Origin: an uncultured Latescibacterota bacterium
GTDB lineage: Bacteria > Latescibacterota > UBA2968
NCBI GenBank assembly: GCA_958295785.1
Contig: OY282377.1
Span: 3,598,896 to 3,662,895, forward strand
Reading direction: 5' to 3'
DNA length: 64,000 nucleotides
Positions 51,039 through 60,428 of this stretch are shown here, one piece after another; the stretch's first letter is position 1; each line of letters begins with the position of its first letter. A model generated the notes under the pieces. That model was given only the letters and a program-made list of their open reading frames with translations. It did no database searches and had not been told where the DNA came from. A program made the translations under genes and the position numbers.

Positions 51039-53399
51039 TCAAAACTCCTTTCTGTTTTGTGGATTTAATTCCAACCTGCTTTGCAAATTTGCTTCAATAT
51101 CTGCCCGATCCATCAGCAGGGGGTGATACGCGTCGGCGGCCCACAATTCGGATTGCGTGCGGTAATTTGGGTTGCCCGGATGCCCCGACTGTCCGCCGGC
51201 CGCGGTTGCCATGCTATGGGCGGGGTCGTCCATATCCACCACCATCCGATAGGTCGAAAGCGCGGTCACCTCAAATGGCTTGCCAAAATTGTAACCCGTC
51301 GCCCGCACCGTGCCCGCGCTTCCAGACGACTCAAAAGGCCCCACGTCAAACACCTTTGACAAAGCCCCGCCATCGCTCAAGGGATGCCGAAATGTAACCG
51401 CGTGCAAACGCCCCCAACGCCACTGCGACTTGCGCGTGCCCACGCGCTGGCGCAACCAATCGCGTGCGTCAATCAATGCCGCGCAAACCTCGCGCTCGAC
51501 ATCCCACCCCTCGGGCGTCCATTCTCGCGCATCGCCCGTCAACACGCGCCGCGCCACACTCCCACCGCGTGCTGCCACCAACTGAACCATGTGGTCGGGA
51601 AACCGCGCCCGCATCACCCGCCGCACCCAGTGCTCCCAAAATGCCGTGAACAAGGTCGCGGCCACTGAATCGACCGAATACGCGCCATCCCAATCGCGCA
51701 ACAACGCGCCCCAATCGCGCACGCCCTTGTCCCGCGCTTTCAGGGCGATCTCTGCGACCATAGGCGCGAGGTCTTGCCCGCGACCGTGGATGACATCCGC
51801 GTGGATTGCCCCCACGCTCGCCTGCGTATGCGTTTCCAAGGCTTCAATGCGCGCCTTGATTCTGCGAAACCGATACCCCTCTGACCATCCGCCCAAACTC
51901 AGATACGACCCCTTGCCACCCCAAGGGGGATTATTCGCCGTCGCCACCCAGTTGCATTCGGGGTCCACCAGATTCGGCAACTCGTCAAACGCATGCGGCG
52001 CGCCCCACTCGTGCGCGGGGTCATTTGCCGCGCGAAATCCAAAATTCACCGCCGCGCGCCTCGGCACATGCCCAACCGCGTGATAGCCGAGGCGTCCGTT
52101 GGAATCGGCAAACACAAAATTCAAAATGGGCATCGGCCACTTTGCCAGCGCGTCCAAAACCTGCGCGACATTTTTCGACTTCATCAGCGCGAGCATCGCT
52201 TCAAACCCCGTGGTCGCCTCGGCCCCCACCCAGCGCAGCGACAGCACGGATTGCGCGCCATCATCCACCGCAGGCACAAACGCACTGACAATCGGCCCGC
52301 GCCGGGTTTTGCGAATCGCCAACTCATCCGCTGTTGCACCGCGCACGGGAATCGCTTGTCGCTCGACCTCAAATGGCCGCCACGCATCGCTATCGCGGTA
52401 CAACTGCCCATCCTGCGACACCTCTTCCACGTACAAATCGCGCACCGAAGCCGTGTGATTGGTCACACCCCACGCGGTATGGCGCGTATGCCCCAGATAA
52501 ATGCCCGGCGTGCCCGTGAAAAACGCGCCCACCGCATCCATGCCCGGCGCCCGCACCTGCGCCTGGTACCACTGCCTGCACAACCCCACCTCGTTGTGCG
52601 GGTCCGTTGCCAGCACGGGTTTGCCATTCGCCGTGCGTTTACCCCCAACCACCCAGTTGTTGCTGCCCATCCCCGTATCGTATCCCCCGATGCCAGCGGG
52701 TTCGTCAGATGGCACAATGGTCTCCTCTGCGGCCTCGGTCGTCAAAAACAAGTCGAACAAATCCGCGGGCAGGTGGCGTTTGGCCGCCTCATTCACCGCG
52801 ATCAGATCCAACCGCCCGGTCAGCATCCACCACCGCCATTTCCAGATCGCTATCGAATCCACAACAGTCCACGGCGCGGGGTCGTACTCCAAAATGTCAA
52901 ACTCCACGCACCGCCGCTCGCCCATAGTATCCATCCACGCATTGATCCCATCGGTCAAAGACCGCAACACCATCGCCACCTCATCTGGCATCGCCGAAGC
53001 CGCGTTTTGTGCTGCATACGTCAGGCCAATAGTGCGATGCAACCGATCTCGCGCCAGATACTCCGCACCCAAAATTTCCGCCAACTGCCCGTGTGCCAAC
53101 CGCCGCATATAATCCATCTGCCACAACCGATCCTGCGCCATTGCATAGCCCAGTGCCACAAAACAATCGGCCATAGACGCGGCCTCAATATGCGCCACGC
53201 CCCACTGGTCGCGCAACACTGTCACCGGTTGATCCACCGGCACGCGCACCACCTCCCGCGCTTTGGGCAACCGCTGCCGCAAAAACCGCTGCTGCATATC
53301 CCGAACCCCTCGGCGCGAAACCCCCAATTCACTGGCCGCCTGCTCAACTGTCACGTCCCCGCGCAACAGTTGTATGATGATTGCCTTTCGATCTGCCAT
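51039..53399 (-). CDS. Penicillin acylase-family Ntn hydrolase with N-terminal HTH
   Basis: A 786-residue protein. Residues 1-45 (ADRKAIIIQLLRGDVTVEQA then ASELGVSRRGVRDMQQRFL) are a helix-turn-helix of the transposase/Fis type. The rest is a penicillin amidase-type Ntn hydrolase: PVTVLRDQWGVAHIEAASMA, GYAMAQDRLWQMDYMRR, and GYDTGMGSNNWVVGGKRTAN, where the Ser after Gly becomes the N-terminal nucleophile after self-cleavage (about residue 240). Normal relatives have a signal peptide instead, so this one is likely cytoplasmic. ATG 53399 follows GGGAGA. It hydrolyses amide bonds of acylated amines or lactones. Confidence 0.85.
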   Translation of the reverse strand: MADRKAIIIQLLRGDVTVEQAASELGVSRRGVRDMQQRFLRQRLPKAREVVRVPVDQPVTVLRDQWGVAHIEAASMADCFVALGYAMAQDRLWQMDYMRRLAHGQLAEILGAEYLARDRLHRTIGLTYAAQNAASAMPDEVAMVLRSLTDGINAWMDTMGERRCVEFDILEYDPAPWTVVDSIAIWKWRWWMLTGRLDLIAVNEAAKRHLPADLFDLFLTTEAAEETIVPSDEPAGIGGYDTGMGSNNWVVGGKRTANGKPVLATDPHNEVGLCRQWYQAQVRAPGMDAVGAFFTGTPGIYLGHTRHTAWGVTNHTASVRDLYVEEVSQDGQLYRDSDAWRPFEVERQAIPVRGATADELAIRKTRRGPIVSAFVPAVDDGAQSVLSLRWVGAEATTGFEAMLALMKSKNVAQVLDALAKWPMPILNFVFADSNGRLGYHAVGHVPRRAAVNFGFRAANDPAHEWGAPHAFDELPNLVDPECNWVATANNPPWGGKGSYLSLGGWSEGYRFRRIKARIEALETHTQASVGAIHADVIHGRGQDLAPMVAEIALKARDKGVRDWGALLRDWDGAYSVDSVAATLFTAFWEHWVRRVMRARFPDHMVQLVAARGGSVARRVLTGDAREWTPEGWDVEREVCAALIDARDWLRQRVGTRKSQWRWGRLHAVTFRHPLSDGGALSKVFDVGPFESSGSAGTVRATGYNFGKPFEVTALSTYRMVVDMDDPAHSMATAAGGQSGHPGNPNYRTQSELWAADAYHPLLMDRADIEANLQSRLELNPQNRKEF

Positions 53400-53641
53400 T
53401 TTCTCTCCCAATATTTTGTTCGGGTGGGCACAGGGACACTGCGAAACACGCGAAAGTATCTCGCATCTTCGGGCAGTCGCACGAGGGCATCGCCCCTGCA
53501 TTTTCACGCCTTCCTGACCGAATCCCTAACGACTGCCTCTTGTATTTTCGGGCGAGCACGAGGGCATCGCCCCTACACACTGCGTGCCTTTTGCGGCAAA
53601 TTGTATTTTCGGGCGAGCACGGGGGCATCGCCCCTACGTTT
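53400..53641. other. Spacer with three GC palindrome copies
   Basis: Two clear copies (53550-53576 and 53611-53637) and degenerate ones near 53416 and 53478 stand in tandem between the rhodanese stop and the acylase start. No gene is visible. Confidence 0.8.
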
Positions 53642-54475
53642 CTATTCTGCGGATACTTCCGGCATCTCGACCGGCAAATCCAGCCGGTCACCCCACTCTT
53701 TCCACGATCCGATGTAATTTCGCACCTTTTCGTAACCCAGCAATCGCAACGCCAGATACGTGTGGGAAGAGCGGTATCCGCCCTGTCAGTAAGGCACAAT
53801 TTCCTTGTCGGGCGCAATCCCCGCGTCCTCGTACATCGCGCGCAATTCACCTGCCGGCTTGAACGCGCCCGCCTCGTCCAGATTGTTCACATACTCGATA
53901 TGCACAGCCCCCGGAATCGCACCCCCGCGCGCCGCACGCACATTGCGCCCGAAATACTCATCGCTGCTGCGCGTATCCAGCGGCACGACATCATCGCGTC
54001 CCAAAAGGCCATATAACGCATCTGCCCCCATGTGACGACCCGGCACCGTCTCTGCGACAAATGGCGCCTGTTCGACCTCCGCGCAATCCGTGGTCCATTC
54101 ATAACCCAGAGCCTGCCATGCCCTGAATCCGCCATTGAGCACGCGCACGTCGGGATGGCCCAGATATTCGCAGATCCAAAAACCGCGCGCCGCGCGCATC
54201 CCGGAATCCTCTTCGTACCACACCACTGGTTTATCCGTGCCAATCCCTCGGCTGCCCAACAAATAACCGAGCATCCACATAAACGCCTCGAACGCCTGCT
54301 CCCGCGTGTCGTTCAAACTGATCCCGTACAGATCCAAGGGAATCGCTCCCGGAATATGCCCGGCAATGTATGCATGCGTCGGGCGCGTATCGACAATGCA
54401 AACATCGGCGCGGTTCACATACAAATCCCGCGGCGAAATCAACAACTTGGGATTCTCATACCCCTTATCGCTCAT
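53642..54475 (-). CDS. Two-domain rhodanese (sulfurtransferase) with TGA at the catalytic Cys: candidate selenoprotein
   Basis: A 277-residue frame from ATG 54475 (strong GGAGGTGAT) to TAG 53642, interrupted only by TGA at 53786-53788 (residue 230). Domain 1 (about 10-130) has [20 protein letters not shown] and an inactive loop ([14 protein letters not shown]). Domain 2 (about 145-277) has [16 protein letters not shown] and the active loop [24 protein letters not shown] then [18 protein letters not shown]. In homologues the residue after Y is the persulfide-forming Cys (CQxGxRS). The homology continues for 47 residues past TGA, so a stop is unlikely. Selenocysteine-containing rhodaneses have been reported in bacteria. 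Confidence 0.8.
53768..53784 (-). promoter_or_regulatory. Hairpin just after the rhodanese TGA
   Basis: AGGGCGG-ATA-CCGCTCT forms a seven-pair stem with one G-T pair, but its loop lies only eight bases after TGA, closer than usual for a bacterial SECIS. It may be part of a larger fold. I found no better hairpin at the usual distance. Confidence 0.3.
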
Positions 54476-54661
54476 AATCACCTCCAAAAGCCGAACCGAA
54501 GCCCGATTCATGTGTTATATTGTGAAACGCAAAAACAAACGGTTCATCAGTGGCAGGGCACGGAGGCACCGCCTCTACGATTCGTTGTAAAGCCTACCCT
54601 GGAATGCTGTAATCCAGTGCTACAAGTGTGCGTCTATTCGTCTATTCGCAAGGAGACATAC

Positions 54662-55528
54662 ATGAAAGGCATCTTACTCGCGGGTGGGTCTGGCACGCGG
54701 CTCTATCCGATCACGCGCGTGGTCAGCAAACAGCTTCAACCCGTCTATGACAAACCCATGATCTACTATCCCCTGTCCGTCCTCATGCTGGCCGGCATCC
54801 GCGATATATTGATCATCTCCACGCCGCACGACCTGCCGCTCTATCGCCACCTGCTCGGCGACGGCTCATGGATCGGCCTCAACATCGCCTATGCCGAACA
54901 ACCCCGTCCCGAAGGCATTGCCCAGTCCTTTGTGATCGGGCGCGAATTTATAGGCCGCGACCCCGTGAGTCTCATTTTTGGGGACAACATCTTTTACGGG
55001 CACGGCCTCGTCGAAGTTCTACAACGCGCCGTGCAACTCACCCAAGGCGGCCTCATCTTTGGCTATCCCGTAACCGACCCACAGCGATACGGCGTCATCG
55101 AATTTGACGGCGAAGGCCATGTCGTCGGCATTGAGGAAAAACCCGAGTATCCCAAATCGCGCTACGCCGTTCCCGGCCTGTATTTTTACGACCCCCATGT
55201 GGTTGACATCGCGATGAACCTGACGCCCTCGGCGCGCGGCGAGTACGAAATCACCGATGTGAACGGCGAATATCTCAAGCGCGGGCAACTCAAGGTCGAA
55301 TTGCTCGGCCGCGGATATTGCTGGCTCGACACGGGCACGTTTGAATCGCTCCACCAAGCAGCGGGTTTTGTTCAGGCGATTCAGGAACGCCAGGGCCTCA
55401 AAATTGCGTGCATCGAAGAAATCGCCTATCGCAGGGGATACATCGACGCGGCACAACTCGAACAACTCGCGCAAACCATGGCGCAAAACAGCTACGGTCA
55501 ATTCCTCTTATCGATTCTCGACGAATAG
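54662..55528 (+). CDS. rfbA: Glucose-1-phosphate thymidylyltransferase
   Basis: A 288-residue protein starting [20 protein letters not shown], with the nucleotide-binding GGSGTRL loop, [30 protein letters not shown] and [20 protein letters not shown], all diagnostic of RmlA/RfbA. It makes dTDP-glucose from dTTP and glucose 1-phosphate, the first step to dTDP-rhamnose and other dTDP-sugars. AAGGAG precedes ATG 54662. rfbB, rfbC and rfbD are not in the window. Confidence 0.96.
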   Translation: MKGILLAGGSGTRLYPITRVVSKQLQPVYDKPMIYYPLSVLMLAGIRDILIISTPHDLPLYRHLLGDGSWIGLNIAYAEQPRPEGIAQSFVIGREFIGRDPVSLIFGDNIFYGHGLVEVLQRAVQLTQGGLIFGYPVTDPQRYGVIEFDGEGHVVGIEEKPEYPKSRYAVPGLYFYDPHVVDIAMNLTPSARGEYEITDVNGEYLKRGQLKVELLGRGYCWLDTGTFESLHQAAGFVQAIQERQGLKIACIEEIAYRRGYIDAAQLEQLAQTMAQNSYGQFLLSILDE

Positions 55529-55722
55529 GCGACCCCGCCCGAAAAGCAAAAAGCAACCACATAAGAACGCAGATAAACGCAGAGGGGAGGGAGATGTTCT
55601 ATCCCCTTTTCTTGAAGGGAGATCTCGATTCCCCCTTCCTTGTAGGCACAGGCGAAGCCTACAATGAGCGGAGCGAATAACGGGATTAGGGGGGTAGGTC
55701 CCGATAATTTTAAGACAACTTC
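55529..55722. other. Spacer, no gene
   Basis: Contains an intergenic word AAGAACGCAGATAAACGCAG and a short inverted pair (GTAGGCACAGGCGAAGCCTAC at about 55640), also seen at 59331 in a variant. It separates the convergent rfbA and BNR genes. Confidence 0.5.
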
Positions 55723-56982
55723 TTAGGCCATCAACGATCTAGCCCGACCACCGCGCTGGGCGATCTCGTCCAAAAACACATGCCGAATTTCCGTGTCGAT
55801 ATCCGGGCTGCATCCCTCTCCTATCTCGCCGTGTGTGTACAAAAGTTGCGGAATTTCAATCTTATTATCGGCTGTGGCGCAACGCTCTAAACTCGGCAAC
55901 CAGTCCGATACCGTCTGATCTTCTGGCGAAACCCGGTGCGCTTGCCATGTATCGCCCCCATCACGCGAAATAAACAACACAATCGCATTTGTCGGATCGG
56001 CCCAGTGCCCGCCGCGCTGGCACACCACGCCCGCCGCGTACAGCGCGCCATCCTTTGCCGCGCTCAACACACACCGGTCAGACATCGCACACGGGCCAAA
56101 AACACTCTCAGCCAGCGGCATAAAAGACACGGCCTCCCATTTTTCCCCTCGCCAGCGATACAAAAACGTCTCGTCAACCTCGGCCTCTCGCCGATTCAGC
56201 GAAAAAAACACCGCATCGCGCGCGGCCACCACATTGCCAATGCGAACATCGTTCCCATCGTCGTATTCGATCACACACGGAGATTCGGGCGTCGCGGGCA
56301 ACTCGAGCGCCTCGCCTGCGACCGTCTCCCAAGTCTCGCCCCCATCGCGCGACCGCATAATCCCAAACCCGCGGCCCTTTGTATCTGCGGGATTATCCAC
56401 CGTGCCCCGCGAGAGGTGAAAAGACAGGTACAGCACCTCGCCCGCAATGTGGATACCATTCTCAACGTGTACATACGCAGGCGGCCCTTGGGGATCGACC
56501 AGTTTCACCGGCACAGTCCAATCGCCATCCACCGCGCGCCTTTGATAAAACACGCCCCATGGCCGCTCGCGCTCATAAGCCCCGCGATAACAGGCGTGCA
56601 ACACATCGCCCGCATCGCAGACCAGACTCGGGTAGGTCGCATTCACCCCGCCGAATGGGGCGAGCACGCGCCACTCGGACGCATCGTTGGGATTCGCGCT
56701 TACCGCGTGTTGCATCGGATTGTGATGCGGCCCGAACGCGAGATAGAGATACCCCTTGGAATCCATCGTCATTGCCGCGCCCGCGTGATTGTCGTCGCCA
56801 TCGCCCACAAACACCGCATTGCCCCACGTTTTCGCTTTGTGATCGTACGTCGCCAGATAGGTTTTGTGAATCTGATCCAGCCACACCACATGCGTTTTGC
56901 CCGCGTGCGCGACAATTTTGTTGCTCATCCCATACGCCGTGCCCCGCGTTGACCCCGTTTTTGATAACACTGTGTATTGCAT
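55723..56982 (-). CDS. BNR_4 sialidase-like beta-propeller protein
   Basis: A 419-residue beta-propeller protein with Asp-box-like turns (SRDGGETWETV, SRDGGDTWQAH) and the BNR_4 pattern KTHVVWLDQIHKTYLATYDH, DDNHAGAAMTMDSKGYLYLA and FGPHHNPMQHAVS. No signal peptide. Such proteins are found with polysaccharide lyases and sulfatases, so carbohydrate binding or cleavage is likely. Not a proven sialidase: the Arg triad cannot be assigned with confidence. Confidence 0.8.
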   Translation of the reverse strand: MQYTVLSKTGSTRGTAYGMSNKIVAHAGKTHVVWLDQIHKTYLATYDHKAKTWGNAVFVGDGDDNHAGAAMTMDSKGYLYLAFGPHHNPMQHAVSANPNDASEWRVLAPFGGVNATYPSLVCDAGDVLHACYRGAYERERPWGVFYQRRAVDGDWTVPVKLVDPQGPPAYVHVENGIHIAGEVLYLSFHLSRGTVDNPADTKGRGFGIMRSRDGGETWETVAGEALELPATPESPCVIEYDDGNDVRIGNVVAARDAVFFSLNRREAEVDETFLYRWRGEKWEAVSFMPLAESVFGPCAMSDRCVLSAAKDGALYAAGVVCQRGGHWADPTNAIVLFISRDGGDTWQAHRVSPEDQTVSDWLPSLERCATADNKIEIPQLLYTHGEIGEGCSPDIDTEIRHVFLDEIAQRGGRARSLMA

Positions 56983-57094
56983 AAAAAAATCCTTTCTGAT
57001 GTAAAGGGCGCCGCCGCGCTGTTGCGTTTCGCGCTTGCGTCTGCTATAATAGGCGTCCGCAATGTCCTAGTTGTTTCACTTGAATGGGAGGATT

Positions 57095-57922
57095 ATGCCC
57101 AATCTCACAAACAAAGTCGCCCTCGTGACCGGCGCGGGTGGGGAACGCGGCATTGGTCGTGCAATTGCGATGCGTTTTGCCCGCGAAGGCGCGGATGTCG
57201 TCATCAACGATTTGACCGCCAATGCCCGCGGCGATTGGGCGGGCTTGCCCGCGGTTGCCGCAGAGATCAAAGCCATGGGGCAACGGGTTCTAACGATAGA
57301 AGCCGACGTGACCCGCGCAGACCAAGTCGATCAGATGGTGCAAAACGCGCTCCATTGCTTTGGCAAAATCGACATTTTAGTCAACAACGCAGGCGCGCCC
57401 GCAGGCCCTGACCGCGTGCCCGTCGCCGAATTGGAAGAAGATGTTTTTGATCGGGTTCAAAGCGTGAATGTCAAAGGCACGTTTTTGTGTTCCCGCGCTG
57501 TCGTGCGGCTTATGATCGAACGCGGCAATGGCGGCAAAATTATCAACATCGCCTCAACCTCGGGCTTGCGCGGCATCCCTCGGTTCGCGGCCTATTGCGC
57601 GTCCAAATTTGCAGTCGTGGGATTCACGCAATCCCTCGCCCATGAAATGGGTGCATATCGGGTTCAAGTCAATGCGATTTGCCCGGACCTCATTGAAACC
57701 GAACGCCTGTACGGCATGGCCAGCGGAATGAAACCCGAAGGCACCTCGACCGAGGAATACAGAGCGCGAATGATCGAGCGATCCGTCCAAAACACGCCCC
57801 TCGGCCGCATTGGACAGCCAGAAGACGTGGCAAATGTGGCGGCCTTCTTGGCGTCTTCCGATGGCGATTACATCACCGGCCAGGCGATCAGCGTATCGGG
57901 CGGATCGATCATGGTGCATTAA
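57095..57922 (+). CDS. Short-chain dehydrogenase/reductase
   Basis: A 275-residue classical SDR: nucleotide loop TGAGGERGIGRAIA at 12-25, NNAG at 98-101, catalytic Ser in IASTSGLRG, and YCASK (Tyr-x-x-x-Lys) at about 168-172, ending in the usual GQAISVSGGSIM. It oxidises or reduces a secondary alcohol with NAD(P). GGGAGGAT precedes ATG 57095. Substrate unknown. Confidence 0.92.
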   Translation: MPNLTNKVALVTGAGGERGIGRAIAMRFAREGADVVINDLTANARGDWAGLPAVAAEIKAMGQRVLTIEADVTRADQVDQMVQNALHCFGKIDILVNNAGAPAGPDRVPVAELEEDVFDRVQSVNVKGTFLCSRAVVRLMIERGNGGKIINIASTSGLRGIPRFAAYCASKFAVVGFTQSLAHEMGAYRVQVNAICPDLIETERLYGMASGMKPEGTSTEEYRARMIERSVQNTPLGRIGQPEDVANVAAFLASSDGDYITGQAISVSGGSIMVH

Positions 57923-57935
57923 AATTCGTCTATTC

Positions 57936-57963
57936 GAGCGGGCACGGGGACATCGCCCCTACG
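57936..57963. repeat. Dispersed GC palindrome repeat
   Basis: Copy right after the SDR stop, in the spacer before the convergent decarboxylase-like gene. Confidence 0.8.
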
Positions 57964-58051
57964 GTCTCACGTCTCGATTTTTGGGTGTCTGTTGAATGGG
58001 ATTACTCCGCTTCGTTGCGTTGTAGGCTACGCCTGTGCGTCTATTCGCCAA

Positions 58052-58882
58052 TTAGTACAGAATGCGCTGATCGCTCAAGTCCTTGCCCCCTATCGTGCGC
58101 GTGAGCGACCCACCCAAATATTCCACGACCTCCAAATCCGCGAGCGCGTTGACGATATTGTACATCGTGGGCAGGTCTTCCCATCGCGCGCGGTGCCATG
58201 CGATGCGCCCATCGCCGGTCAGGTGTTCTTCAACTTTTCGATGCCCCCCCGCGGCTGGCGTAATCACCGGATACGCGATGTCCTCTGTGCCCCATTCGCC
58301 CGTTCGGGGCATGTATTTGTAGTGGAGCGTGCCATCGGCTTTCGCGCCTGTTGCCGAGGCGGGTTTTCCGGATGGCGGCGCGAGATTTGTCACCGAAATG
58401 TCCAAAAAATTGAACCCCAACCAACCGGCCACGCCTTGTGCTTCGCCGCGCGTAATGCGGGGTTCGGGCAGTTCGCAATAGATTTTCGAGAATCCCAATT
58501 CCTCGCGGCCCGTGATGATGGGGTCGCAAAGATTTTCCCACAGCACAGAGAGAAAAGGCCCGCGCACACAGTCTTTTTTTCCCTTAAAAACCGCGGGAAA
58601 CGTCACGCCCAAAATATTGTAACCGCGCCCCGCCAACCATTCAATTTCCTTCATATAAGTGGCATACACCGTGACGACGGGCCTGTCGCCGAGTTCAAAA
58701 CAATCGGGCAACAGGGCCTCGAGTTGTGCCGCATTCGAGAGAAACGACACCGAGATTGAGGTGTTTTTGGGGTTGTCTTCGCATTCAAATTTGCAGCCAT
58801 CCGGCCCTTGGCGCGGCCCCATCAAAGGGCCAAAGTGCGTGGGCATGCGATACATTTTATCGCGTTGAAATGCGTAAGCCAT
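58052..58882 (-). CDS. Acetoacetate decarboxylase-like protein
   Basis: A 276-residue protein of the ADC-like superfamily: VSFLSNAAQLEALLPDCFEL, VTVYATYMKEIEWLAGRGYN and GREELGFSKIYCELPEPRIT, the typical strand order. The catalytic Lys of true acetoacetate decarboxylase is usually in an ELxxxPKxxA motif; here the site reads EELGFSKIYCELP, keeping a Lys. Function could be decarboxylation or aldol-type chemistry. ATG 58882 follows AGGAG. Confidence 0.8.
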   Translation of the reverse strand: MAYAFQRDKMYRMPTHFGPLMGPRQGPDGCKFECEDNPKNTSISVSFLSNAAQLEALLPDCFELGDRPVVTVYATYMKEIEWLAGRGYNILGVTFPAVFKGKKDCVRGPFLSVLWENLCDPIITGREELGFSKIYCELPEPRITRGEAQGVAGWLGFNFLDISVTNLAPPSGKPASATGAKADGTLHYKYMPRTGEWGTEDIAYPVITPAAGGHRKVEEHLTGDGRIAWHRARWEDLPTMYNIVNALADLEVVEYLGGSLTRTIGGKDLSDQRILY

Positions 58883-59007
58883 AAAACGCTCCTGTGTTTT
58901 GAGTCTATGTGCGAATCGGCGAATAGACGGAACGGGGTACAACTGCGATAGTCGATCATCGAAGTGCATAGGGTTTTGAGGCCGTTGGGATGGCCTTCTC
59001 ACGTCTT

Positions 59008-59474
59008 ATACCAAATTGAATAGCTGTTGTCCTCATGTAATGCGCTATGTTGCCAGCAAGCGATCCCCTTGCCGTTCCGCAGTCATTCAGAGAAGCCATC
59101 GCAAAAATGCGATCACAAAATACCGTCACACAAAGCCATCACGCACAGCGCGCAAGGCCGTCTCGCAACCAACCTCCCTCTTGCAACTTCCTTCGCAGGC
59201 CAGCGCATGTTGTCCCATTACAAAAGCGATTTGCGCTGTGCAGAGCACCCCTCGGCGTTTGAGAGCGGCATTTTTTGCTTCCTTTTTTTGCTGTTGAAAA
59301 AAAGGAAGTCGCCGCACGCCGTAGGCACAGGCGTAGCCAACGCATCACAGGCAACAAACGACGCTTGAGAACCAAACGCTTGAGACAAGCAACCCATGAT
59401 CTCTACGGAACGCCTATTCCTCATTCCTCCCTGATAGGAGGCAGGATACGGACACATAAAAAGCAAATTGGTAT
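59008..59474. other. Possible decayed mobile element (467 bp) in a gene-free region
   Basis: Bounded by ATACCAAATTG (59008-59018) and its inverted near-match CAAATTGGTAT (59464-59474). Inside is a perfect 12-bp stem CTTCCTTTTTTT/AAAAAAAGGAAG (59278-59308) and no credible gene on either strand. It lies in the longest gene-free stretch (58883-59598). It may be a MITE or IS remnant of a family not otherwise seen here. Confidence 0.4.
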
Positions 59475-59490
59475 TGCTTGTTGTATCTAT

Positions 59491-59548
59491 GGGCGGGCAC
59501 GGGGGCCACGCCCCTACGATTGCCTTTCATCCGCGTTTATCCGCATTC
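59491..59548. repeat. GC palindrome plus ATCCGCG-type word
   Basis: GC palindrome (59491-59517) followed by TTTCATCCGCGTTTATCCGC, the same pair of repeats found at 44853-44933. The CTTTTGTGGCTAAT word follows at about 59588. Confidence 0.75.
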
Positions 59549-59598
59549 TTATGTGGGGGGTTGCCTCTCGCCTTTTGTGCTCTTTGTGCCTTTTGTGG

Positions 59599-60408
59599 CT
59601 AATCATTCAAATTATCCACCACCGCCAAGGGCGTTGCCGCAAAAAGGCCGGCATCAACGGGAATGACCACGCCCGATATCCAGCGCGATTCGTCGCTGCC
59701 CAAAAACACGGCTGTCCATGCAATATCCCAGGCATTGCCCTCTGTGCCGAGCGGCGCGATTTTGCGGCGGCGTTCCCGCGTTTCTTCGGGGAGTTGGGCC
59801 ACAAAGGTCGTGTGGATATGCCCGGGCGCAATGCAGTTGACGCGCACGTTTTCCCTCCCGTGGTGGACGGCTGTATGCCGCGTCAGGGTGATGATGCCGC
59901 CTTTGGCAACACTGTAGGGAATATTGCGGGAATAGCCCGCCCGCATGCCGTCAATCGACGAGATATTGATGACAGAACCCCCGCCCGATGCCGCCATTTT
60001 GGGAATGGCGTATTTGCACAAAAAAGCCATGCTTTTAAGCCCCACATCCATCATGCGATCCCAGCTTCCTTCCTCGATTTCAGTGACCAGGCCAGCGCCA
60101 TAAGCCCCCACATTGTTGAAGAGAATATCCAACTTCCCGTAGTGTTCAACTGCGGCCTCCACAATGGCCCGACATTGAGCAGGCTCTGAAACATCGGCGA
60201 TGACGATCTCGGCCGCGCCGCCCTCCTCCCGAATAGTCCTGCGGGTTCTCTCGGCATTTTCCCTGTCGATATCCGCCAAGATGAGCTTCGCGCCTTCGCG
60301 GGCAAAAAGCACAGCCGTTGCACTGCCCGTGCCGCGCAATGCCTTGTCCTCCACGTCGCGCGTGCCCGCCCCCGTGACAATGGCGATTTTGTCTTTTAAG
60401 CGATTCAT
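59599..60408 (-). CDS. Short-chain dehydrogenase/reductase
   Basis: A 269-residue SDR: MNRLKDKIAIVTGAGTRDVE then GTGSATAVLF (nucleotide loop), ILADIDRENAERTRRTIREE, NNVGAYGAG, catalytic ISSIDGMRAGYSRNIPYSVA with Tyr-Ser-Val-Ala-Lys, and a normal C-terminus. The loop (TGAGTRDVEDKALRGTGSA) is longer than the usual TGxxxGxG, as in a subset of 3-oxoacyl reductase-like SDRs. It is 20 bp downstream of the type ISP-like R-M gene. Confidence 0.9.
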   Translation of the reverse strand: MNRLKDKIAIVTGAGTRDVEDKALRGTGSATAVLFAREGAKLILADIDRENAERTRRTIREEGGAAEIVIADVSEPAQCRAIVEAAVEHYGKLDILFNNVGAYGAGLVTEIEEGSWDRMMDVGLKSMAFLCKYAIPKMAASGGGSVINISSIDGMRAGYSRNIPYSVAKGGIITLTRHTAVHHGRENVRVNCIAPGHIHTTFVAQLPEETRERRRKIAPLGTEGNAWDIAWTAVFLGSDESRWISGVVIPVDAGLFAATPLAVVDNLND

Positions 60409-60428
60409 AAATAGTCCTTTGAAGTAGG

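Noticed and set aside
51993-53717. Long plus-strand open frame opposite the acylase gene
   Set aside because: Low-complexity His/Arg/Pro-rich translation typical of an antisense shadow; the minus-strand frame has clear family motifs.
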